6,217 bases of DNA from Candidatus Buchananbacteria bacterium RIFCSPLOWO2_02_FULL_46_11b (GTDB lineage: Bacteria > Patescibacteriota > Patescibacteriia > Buchananbacterales > UBA6539). The notes under the pieces are model-generated. The model was not told the DNA's origin. It saw nothing but the letters and a program-made list of their open reading frames with translations, and made no database searches. This document shows positions 1-4,557 of the stretch, in pieces; position 1 is the stretch's first letter; each line of letters begins with the position of its first letter. The stretch lies in assembly GCA_001817615.1 (NCBI GenBank), contig MHIR01000060.1:1-6217 (forward strand), in the 5' to 3' direction. The position numbers and the translations under genes were made by a program.

Positions 1-4
1 AATA

Positions 5-32
5 ATTATACATATCTTAAGAAAAATGTCAA
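5..32 (-). promoter_or_regulatory. Consensus sigma-70-type promoter reading out of the window
   Basis: On the minus strand there is a perfect -35 hexamer TTGACA (27-32) and a perfect -10 hexamer TATAAT (5-10), separated by 16 bases. Transcription would start at or just beyond the left edge of the window, so the driven gene is not visible. The -35 sits directly downstream of the U-tract of the terminator at 34-63, giving a back-to-back end-of-operon and start-of-operon arrangement. Two exact hexamers at near-ideal spacing are unlikely by chance, but the surroundings are AT-rich, which raises the background somewhat. Confidence 0.7.
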
Positions 33-33
33 A

Positions 34-63
34 CAAAAAACAGAAATTTCAAAAAAATTTCTG
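34..63 (-). terminator. Rho-independent terminator after the GH-A gene
   Basis: The arms CAGAAATTT (41-49) and AAATTTCTG (55-63) are perfect 9-bp complements around a 5-base loop. Read on the minus strand, the hairpin is followed at once by TTTTTTG and further Ts (40 down to 31). It lies about 35 bases after the stop codon of the leftmost gene. The stem is AT-rich, with only two G-C pairs, so it may be weak. Position and U-tract orientation favour a terminator for the leftward operon; on the plus strand the hairpin is followed by CCCGG and would not work. Confidence 0.65.
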
Positions 64-98
64 CCCGGAAACAAAATAGGCGAAAGCGAGGGAGTAAC

Positions 99-1118
99 TT
101 AATCAGCCCAAAGTTTCCTCGCCTCATCCCAAATTTCCGGCCGGCCTTGCTCCAAGAGCCAATACCAATACTCCGCGCCCCAGAGATAAACCTCGGGCAA
201 ACCGGTTTTTTTGACAAAACCGATATTATCCCGAAAACGTTTCAGATTAAACGATTGTTCTTGTTCGGCTAAGGTTAAAAACACCATCGGCCGGTTCATG
301 GTCCAGGGCTCCATTTGCAATTCCGTGACAATCACTTTTTTCAAATTCGGATGGAAATATCCGGTCAAGCCGGCTTTAAAATGATAGAAGGCCGGCGGCA
401 CGAAAAAATAATCCAAAAAACCGAAATACTTGTTCCAAACGATCCGATACATAGTCGTGCCCAAAATATCCGGATAATTCGCGGCTTTCTGCCAGCCGCT
501 TAATTCGCCGCTGTCAGTCGTGATAATCGGCCTTTGGTCCAGGCTTTTTACCAATTTTATTTCTTCGGCCAAAAGATTTTTGTCCGGCTTGGGACATTGC
601 CCGAAAACCGAAAGCAATGGCTCGTTTTCCACCTGCCAGGCTTTGATTGCCGGCTGGTCCTTGTATCTTTCTATTAAGGTTTTAACCAAGGCAAATTGGC
701 TTTGGTTGATTGTTTCGGGCATTAAATTGGCCAGCCAGACCGGATCATGGCATTCAGGCCAGCGCGGCGTCCGGCGGCCGACGGTTAAAATAATATTAAC
801 GCCCCGGCTGGCCGCTTGGCTGATTTGCCAATCCAGACCGGTAAAATTATAAATCCCCCGCCGCCTTTCAATCTCATCCCAATAAGCGATCAAGCGGATA
901 TGGCTTGCTTTTAAATCATCTAAGATTGCCAAATAAGCTTCTTGCCAGTCAAGGTCTAATTCTTTGGCGTATTTAACGCTGAAAGTCACGCCCCAGGCCG
1001 GCGCTTGACTGCCGGAAAAATCAAAAGTGAATGAATAAAGATAAAAACAAAATAAAATAAAAAGCAGTCCAGAAACCGCCGCGAGGATTTTTTTATATTT
1101 TAATAGCCACTGTTTCAT
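99..1118 (-). CDS. Membrane-anchored clan GH-A glycoside hydrolase-like protein (cellulase-like fold)
   Basis: This 339-residue protein starts with a positively charged stretch (MKQWLLKYKK) and one hydrophobic segment at about 11-29. It is therefore probably an N-terminal signal anchor with the rest outside the cytoplasmic membrane. The body looks like a (beta/alpha)8 barrel of clan GH-A. RLIAYWDEIE (75-84) resembles an early strand, VENEP (163-167) carries the acid/base Glu166, VTEL (264-267) carries the nucleophile Glu266, and YLWGAEYW (311-318) resembles strand 8 with a conserved Trp. The 100-residue spacing of the two glutamates fits GH5/GH39/GH42-like enzymes. Cys123 and Cys175 lie in loops near the active site and could form a disulfide outside the cell. 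Which GH family it belongs to and its substrate cannot be told; a glycan made by the upstream glycosyltransferases is a reasonable guess. The ATG at 1116-1118 is preferred because the anchor begins there. No Shine-Dalgarno is visible, and a TATAAT lies only 6 bases upstream. Confidence 0.8.
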   Translation of the reverse strand: MKQWLLKYKKILAAVSGLLFILFCFYLYSFTFDFSGSQAPAWGVTFSVKYAKELDLDWQEAYLAILDDLKASHIRLIAYWDEIERRRGIYNFTGLDWQISQAASRGVNIILTVGRRTPRWPECHDPVWLANLMPETINQSQFALVKTLIERYKDQPAIKAWQVENEPLLSVFGQCPKPDKNLLAEEIKLVKSLDQRPIITTDSGELSGWQKAANYPDILGTTMYRIVWNKYFGFLDYFFVPPAFYHFKAGLTGYFHPNLKKVIVTELQMEPWTMNRPMVFLTLAEQEQSFNLKRFRDNIGFVKKTGLPEVYLWGAEYWYWLLEQGRPEIWDEARKLWAD

Positions 1119-1124
1119 ATTTCA

Positions 1125-1130
1125 ATTATA
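1125..1130 (-). promoter_or_regulatory. Possible -10 box giving a leaderless transcript
   Basis: A perfect TATAAT lies on the minus strand only 6 bases upstream of the ATG at 1116-1118. A transcript from it would start at or within a base or two of the start codon. No convincing -35 is seen at 16-18 bases; the sequence there is TTAGTT-like. The gap is very AT-rich, so a chance match is possible. Confidence 0.35.
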
Positions 1131-1152
1131 CAGATTTTCAAGATATAACTAA

Positions 1153-1210
1153 TAAGTAAATTAAGCGAGTTAAGCAGCTTATTAAGATTAGCTTAATTTA
1201 CTTAATTTAC
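1153..1210. repeat. AT-rich inverted repeat with tandem TTAATTTAC units
   Basis: TAAGTAAATTAAGC (1153-1166) and GCTTAATTTACTTA (1191-1204) are perfect 14-base complements around a 24-base loop. The right arm is part of a direct repeat TTAATTTAC TTAATTTAC (1193-1201, 1202-1210). The second copy supplies the stop codon of the CYTH gene (1207-1209). The hairpin could end or stabilise that mRNA, but no clean U-tract follows on the minus strand. Its building blocks (AGTAAATTAA, GCGAGTTAA, TTAAGCAGCTT, GCTTAATTTA) recur in the mreB leader. Confidence 0.75.
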
Positions 1211-2220
1211 TTTTCTCTTTGTTTAAAAACCAATCTCTTAATCAAAAAATACAGCCCCAAAACCAAAGCCAAAATTGCCAAAACCGCCAGGCTGACAACC
1301 GAGTAAAGAGCATTTTGACTCTGTAAATCGTATTTGACCAAAGCGCGCAAATACGGCAATTTTTCTTCCAGCCGGTCAAACGATTTATTGTATTTCGGCG
1401 TCAGATCGGTTTTTAAATACGGCAATTTGGCTTTCAGCACCCCGATAATTTTATTAATGATGTTTCGCAATTCGGCTTTGGTTTTTTCATCCGCCTCGGT
1501 TAAGATAATTTCGCTGATCTCCGGCTCGATTTCGGCAAAACTTATTTCCTGGCCCCAAACGCGCGACTTGGCTTCATCCAGGGAAATTGAAATAGATGGC
1601 TTTTTGTCATAGAGAATATAAACGCGGCGGCGATGGTCATCAACCGTCAAAATCGGCCGCAAACTCATCGGGTCAAGGCCCAAAGAGCTTACTTTATCCT
1701 TAAATTCCTGGCGGAAATCCTTGTCAATTAAGCCCAAAAGCGGATGGCTTTCTTCGGCCGTATTGATATTACCCGCCCTTTTTACCGGATACTTGTATTC
1801 CCCGCGCTGTATTTCATTGGCGCTGATATTATTAAGCTTGATTTGAACCAATTCCCGGTTATTTTTAACGTCCTCGGGATTGGTTAAATTGGTCCGGACG
1901 CGGTAGCGGATGCCGCTTTTTTGGGACAATAATTTCAAATCCGGCGTGTCAAAATAAATATCGCGGAAATCTTCCAGATTGAAATAAGCCGAAAGTTTGG
2001 GATTAATCGCTTCCAGAAACGTCTGGTCTTTGATAAAATATTCTTCCAAGTAAGCCCAAACTTCATTAACCTTATCGGCCGGTATAAAAAGCCTGTCTTC
2101 CTCTTCAATTCTTATGGCGTTAAAGTCGCCCGAGCCGGTATCCAGCTGCGCGGCCTGGGCCATAAAAAAATTGCCTGACAATAATGAGACAACGGCGAGG
2201 AGAAATAATAATTTTTTCAT
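1207..2220 (-). CDS. Exported, C-terminally membrane-anchored CYTH/triphosphate-tunnel-like domain protein
   Basis: The 337-residue product has a signal peptide (MKK plus a hydrophobic core at 4-20, AQA/A cleavage near 23-24, no lipobox cysteine). One transmembrane helix lies at about 304-327, followed by a basic tail (KRLVFKQREK). The main domain would therefore face outward. Residues 36-240 carry CYTH-like signatures in order: EEEDR (39-43, matching ExExK with Arg for Lys), YFDTPDLKLL (89-98), GIRYRVR (103-109), LVQIK (124-128), RPIL followed by DDHRRRVY (188-201), SISLDEA (211-217) and FAEIEPE (228-234). CYTH/TTM proteins form an eight-strand tunnel that binds triphosphates, polyphosphate or organic phosphates with divalent metal. 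Catalysis here is not shown, and the Lys-to-Arg change leaves room for a binding role. Residues 263-300 hold two degenerate copies of a KLPYL...KY unit before the membrane helix. The gene lies 58 bases after mreB, so co-transcription is likely. The ATG at 2218-2220 begins the signal peptide; no Shine-Dalgarno is seen. Confidence 0.72.
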   Translation of the reverse strand: MKKLLFLLAVVSLLSGNFFMAQAAQLDTGSGDFNAIRIEEEDRLFIPADKVNEVWAYLEEYFIKDQTFLEAINPKLSAYFNLEDFRDIYFDTPDLKLLSQKSGIRYRVRTNLTNPEDVKNNRELVQIKLNNISANEIQRGEYKYPVKRAGNINTAEESHPLLGLIDKDFRQEFKDKVSSLGLDPMSLRPILTVDDHRRRVYILYDKKPSISISLDEAKSRVWGQEISFAEIEPEISEIILTEADEKTKAELRNIINKIIGVLKAKLPYLKTDLTPKYNKSFDRLEEKLPYLRALVKYDLQSQNALYSVVSLAVLAILALVLGLYFLIKRLVFKQREK

Positions 2221-2244
2221 AATTTTTATTTATGTTTAAATAAC

Positions 2245-2276
2245 TAGTAGGGCCGAATGGCTATTTGCCCCTACTA
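2245..2276. repeat. TAGTAGGG...CCCTACTA imperfect palindrome between mreB and the CYTH gene
   Basis: TAGTAGGG (2245-2252) pairs perfectly with CCCTACTA (2269-2276). Across one C-C mismatch the stem continues as CCGAAT (2253 is the mismatch; 2254-2258) against ATTTG (2263-2267), with one G-T pair, to a GGCT tetraloop at 2259-2262. This makes a 14-position stem. It starts 3 bases after the mreB stop in the direction of transcription. No U-tract follows, so it is a poor terminator; an mRNA-stabilising hairpin or a decayed REP-like element is more likely. Confidence 0.7.
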
Positions 2277-2278
2277 AT

Positions 2279-3286
2279 TTACTTTATTGACAAAATACTC
2301 CTCTTGTAAGACTCCAGATTCTCCAAAGCAATGCCCGTGCCTTTGGCCACGCAAAAAATCGCATCATCGGCCACGTAAGCCGACACGCCCGTGGCTTTGA
2401 CGATAAGCTGGTCGAAATTGCGCAGCAAGCTTGAGCCGCCGGACATGATAATGCCCTTGTCAATCACGTCGGCCGAAAGCTCGGGCGGCGTTTTATGCAA
2501 AACTTCCTTGACCGCCTGGACAATCCCTTCCAGTTCGCTTTGAATGGCCTCGGTAATATCGTCGGAAGTCACTTTAAGAATCCGGGGCAGGCCGGTTAAC
2601 GTATCGCGGCCGCGGATTTCTTCACTTAAGGGTTCGGCCATGTACATGGCCGAACCGATTTCGATTTTAATTCGCTCCGCCGTCCGCTCGCCGATCGCCA
2701 GATTATATTTCCTTCTGATGTACTCGGCAATCGCGAGGTCAAAGCGGTTGCCGCCGATTTTAACCGAGGTGGAAGAAACAATGCCGCCCAAAGAAATCAC
2801 CGCCATTTCCGAAGTGCCGCCGCCGATATCAATAATCATGTGGCCCGAGGGCGAACCGATCGGAATATCGGCGCCGATCGCGGCCACAATCGGCTCTTTG
2901 ATGATGTAGGCGGCTTTGGCGCCGGCCGCAATGGTGGCGTCAATCACCGCCCGGCGTTCAACGGAAGTGATGCCCGCCGGCACGGCGACCATGACTTCGG
3001 GCCGAAACAAGCGCACGCCGCCCAGGGCTTTATTGACAAAATAGCGCAGCATCGCGGCCGTGGTTTTGTAATCGGCAATCACGCCGTCTTTCATCGGGCG
3101 CACGGCAATAATCGTATCGGGCGTGCGGCCCAGCATTTCCTTGGCTTCCACGCCAACCGCCAGAATTTTCCGGTCAACCGAAGAGACCGCCACGACGGAC
3201 GGCTCATTAATAACAATCCCGCGTTTAGGGAGGTAAACCAGCGAATTAGTTGTTCCTAAATCAATGCCGATCTTTTTGATTAACAT
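2279..3286 (-). CDS. mreB: Rod-shape-determining actin homologue MreB
   Basis: The 335-residue length is typical of MreB. The actin-fold nucleotide motifs are all present: phosphate-1 IGIDLGTTNS (6-15), VPAGITSVERRAV (102-114), KEPIVAAIGA with Glu131 (130-139), phosphate-2 IDIGGGTSE (152-160), IGGNRFD (177-183) and adenosine loop IMSGGSSLL (280-288). Leu93-Phe94 in the loop VRLFRP match the membrane-insertion loop described for Thermotoga maritima MreB, so direct membrane binding is likely. MreB polymerises into ATP-dependent curved filaments on the inner face of the membrane and positions cell-wall synthesis. No mreC or mreD follows; the next gene encodes an exported CYTH-like protein. The ATG at 3284-3286 gives the usual short N-terminus before the first strand. 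No Shine-Dalgarno is visible. A good promoter at 3585-3613 would give a leader of about 290 nt. Confidence 0.96.
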   Translation of the reverse strand: MLIKKIGIDLGTTNSLVYLPKRGIVINEPSVVAVSSVDRKILAVGVEAKEMLGRTPDTIIAVRPMKDGVIADYKTTAAMLRYFVNKALGGVRLFRPEVMVAVPAGITSVERRAVIDATIAAGAKAAYIIKEPIVAAIGADIPIGSPSGHMIIDIGGGTSEMAVISLGGIVSSTSVKIGGNRFDLAIAEYIRRKYNLAIGERTAERIKIEIGSAMYMAEPLSEEIRGRDTLTGLPRILKVTSDDITEAIQSELEGIVQAVKEVLHKTPPELSADVIDKGIIMSGGSSLLRNFDQLIVKATGVSAYVADDAIFCVAKGTGIALENLESYKRSILSIK

Positions 3287-3295
3287 AATACTGGA

Positions 3296-3349
3296 AGTAA
3301 ACTGAAAAGTAAATAAAAGTAAATTACGAGTAAATAAATAGTAAATTAA
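3296..3349. repeat. AGTAAAT repeat array, left arm of a large inverted repeat
   Basis: Copies of AGTAAAT or AGTAAAC begin at 3296, 3308, 3318, 3329 and 3340. The spacing of 12, 10, 11 and 11 bases is close to one helical turn. The segment ATAGTAAATTAA (3338-3349) is exactly complementary to 3517-3528 on the other side of the central hairpin. It sits immediately upstream of the mreB start, where ribosome loading would occur. Confidence 0.65.
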
Positions 3350-3443
3350 TAGCTGAATTCTAATTTGAGAGCGTTGATTAATTGTTTTAAGCAGCTTGAA
3401 TTGATTTCATGTTTGGCTTAATTTAGAGATATAGAAGCGGATT

Positions 3444-3475
3444 TACCCCGTTAGAAATAAATTTCTAACGGGGTA
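3444..3475. repeat. Near-perfect REP-like palindrome in the mreB leader
   Basis: TACCCCGTTAGAAAT (3444-3458) and ATTTCTAACGGGGTA (3461-3475) are exact 15-base complements around a 2-base loop. GCG (3437-3439) and CGC (3478-3480) can close the stem after a small bulge. It is the strongest hairpin in the window. It lacks a following T-run on either strand, so it does not look like a terminator. It could be a REP-type element, an mRNA-structure element or a protein-binding palindrome. Confidence 0.85.
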
Positions 3476-3508
3476 GACGCGGAAAACTTGAATTATTCAA
3501 CGGTCTAA

Positions 3509-3552
3509 ATTTACCTTTAATTTACTATTAACTCGCTTTTAATTTACTTTTT
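3509..3552. repeat. ATTTACT repeats, right arm of the large inverted repeat
   Basis: This is the reverse-complement counterpart of 3296-3349: ATTTACC at 3509-3515 and ATTTACT at 3520-3526 and 3542-3548. TTAATTTACTAT (3517-3528) is perfectly complementary to the left arm. Read on the minus strand it contains AGTAAATTAA followed by GCGAGTTAA, the same parts found at 1157-1172. Confidence 0.6.
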
Positions 3553-3584
3553 TAGGGTGGTTACACTCGAAATTTAGCTCCTAT

Positions 3585-3613
3585 ATTTTACCTCAAATTA
3601 GATATTTTGTCCA
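3585..3613 (-). promoter_or_regulatory. Predicted mreB promoter
   Basis: On the minus strand TGGACA (3608-3613, 5 of 6 matches to TTGACA) is followed after exactly 17 bases by TAAAAT (3585-3590, 5 of 6 matches to TATAAT). It begins 8 bases after the stop of the upstream GT2 gene. Transcription would start near 3578, giving mreB its own promoter apart from any read-through. Hexamer quality and ideal spacing support it. Confidence 0.6.
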
Positions 3614-3621
3614 GAGTCGGC

Positions 3622-4491
3622 CTAATTCCGCGGCGGCAATTTCGCGCCCAGATATTTGGCAAAATATTTAATGCCCGAGGCCGAATGGATCCGGCCGCCC
3701 CGGGAAAATAGCCCCAAAATCCCCTCCCGTTCGGCCGAAAGCCGCTGGTGGTAATGGACCATTTCCACGTCGGCAAAATACGCCACTTTAAAACCCGCTT
3801 CCCAAAACCGCCGGCCTAAATCCAAATCCTCAAAATACATAAAAAATCTTTCGTCAAAAAGCCCGGTTTTTTCCAAAAAAGATTTTCTTAAAATCAGGCA
3901 AGCGCCAAACAGCCAATCCACTTCCCGGCTGGTTTGATGGTCAAAATCATTCATTAAATAATAATCCAGGGCTTTTTTAGTTAAGGGCAGTTTGCCGAAA
4001 ATCGTTCGGCGGTAAAAGGGAATAAATTTTCCGGGAAACCGGCGGCAGGAATATTGAACCGAGCCGTCGGGATTAATCAGTTTAGGCCCAATCATGCCAA
4101 CCGAAGGATTGTCATCCAGATAGGCCGTCATTTTTTCCAGCGCCTCGGAAACCACGGCAATATCCGGATTTAAAATCATGACATACCGGCCAGCCGCGAT
4201 TTTTATTCCTAAATTATTGCCAAAAGCAAAACCGCCGTTATAATCGGCCTGAATCGTTTTTATGGCCGGAAGGGCCAAAGGCTTGATTAGAGGCAAAGAC
4301 GGCTGCAAATCATTGACCGGCGGCGGGGGCAAAAACATTTCTTTGACCATTTCCAGGCTGCCGTCGCCGGAATTATTGTCAACCACAATCAGCTCATACT
4401 CCAGCCGCGGCTGGGCCGCCACAATGCCTTTAAGGCACTGCTTGAGCAGGCCTTTGGTTTTGTAGTTTAGAATAACGATTGACAGATCCAT
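3622..4491 (-). CDS. GT2 family glycosyltransferase (COG1216-type, GT-A fold)
   Basis: With the ATG at 4489-4491 the protein has 289 residues. The GT-A motifs are in order: SIVILNY at the N-terminus (4-10), VDNNSGDGS (37-45) for nucleotide binding, GGFAFGNNLGI (86-96), LNPD (107-110) as the metal-binding DxD equivalent, WLFGACLILRK (193-203) and EDLDLGRRFW (221-230) as acceptor-side motif with the likely catalytic base. No transmembrane helix is seen, so it probably works on the cytoplasmic face, adding a sugar from an NDP-sugar to a glycan or lipid-linked acceptor. An unusual proline-rich insert (about 54-78, with PPPP at 55-58) lies between the nucleotide-binding motif and the GGF motif. 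An upstream in-frame TTG at 4510-4512 would add seven residues, but those codons lie inside the heptamer repeat, so the ATG is preferred. No Shine-Dalgarno is present. The donor sugar cannot be told. Confidence 0.9.
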   Translation of the reverse strand: MDLSIVILNYKTKGLLKQCLKGIVAAQPRLEYELIVVDNNSGDGSLEMVKEMFLPPPPVNDLQPSLPLIKPLALPAIKTIQADYNGGFAFGNNLGIKIAAGRYVMILNPDIAVVSEALEKMTAYLDDNPSVGMIGPKLINPDGSVQYSCRRFPGKFIPFYRRTIFGKLPLTKKALDYYLMNDFDHQTSREVDWLFGACLILRKSFLEKTGLFDERFFMYFEDLDLGRRFWEAGFKVAYFADVEMVHYHQRLSAEREGILGLFSRGGRIHSASGIKYFAKYLGAKLPPRN

Positions 4492-4497
4492 AGTATT

Positions 4498-4557
4498 AGA
4501 GACAAGCGACAAGCGCTTAAGGCAACTTGTCTCTTGTTTCTTGTTTCTTGTCGCTTA
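4498..4557. repeat. Fold-back heptamer array (CTTGTYT type) between the two soluble GT genes
   Basis: Four tandem 7-mers, CTTGTCT, CTTGTTT, CTTGTTT and CTTGTCG, occupy 4526-4553. Two reverse-complement copies, AGACAAG and CGACAAG, occupy 4500-4513. Two alternative perfect stems are possible: AGAGACAAG (4498-4506) with CTTGTCTCT (4526-4534), and GCGACAAG (4506-4513) with CTTGTCGC (4547-4554). The array fills nearly the whole 63-base gap and overlaps the TAA of the upstream GT gene (4555-4557). Confidence 0.85.

Larger units (their letters stand above)
3287..3578 (-). promoter_or_regulatory. Predicted long structured 5' leader of mreB (intergenic region)
   Basis: The gap between the GT2 stop and the mreB start is 335 bases and holds no gene. 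If the promoter at 3585-3613 is used, transcripts start near 3578 and carry about 290 nt before the mreB ATG. The leader contains AT-rich repeat arms at both ends that can pair (12-base perfect core 3338-3349 with 3517-3528), a small palindrome TTGAATTATTCAA (3488-3500), and the strong central hairpin at 3444-3475. The only reading frame noticed starting from ATG is a 7-codon one near 3407. I do not recognise a riboswitch class. Confidence 0.45.

Noticed and set aside
520..852. Plus-strand open frame of 110 codons inside the GH-A gene
   Set aside because: It lies opposite the catalytic barrel including the NEP motif, and has no motif or start signal of its own.
2840..3259. Open frame of 139 codons on the plus strand opposite mreB
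   Set aside because: It is antisense to a clearly conserved mreB and its translation has no recognisable motif. The open frame follows from the GC-rich codon pattern of mreB.
3444..3475. Rho-independent terminator in the mreB leader
   Set aside because: The stem is strong, but no T-run follows on either strand.
3287..3578. Known riboswitch or hidden small gene in the mreB leader
   Set aside because: No recognised aptamer core was seen, and the only ATG-started frame noticed is seven codons long.
3570..3590. AGGAG sequence followed by a GTG as a possible small gene start on the minus strand
   Set aside because: The GTG is followed at once by TAA, so there is no reading frame.
3588..3776. 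Short minus-strand frame overlapping the end of the GT2 gene
   Set aside because: It is a shifted frame of the GT C-terminus running into the gap, with no motif and no start signal.
4492..4512. TTG start adding seven residues to the GT2 at 3622-4491
   Set aside because: The added codons are made from the heptamer repeat, and the ATG at 4491 places the first beta strand right at the N-terminus, as in the neighbouring GT.
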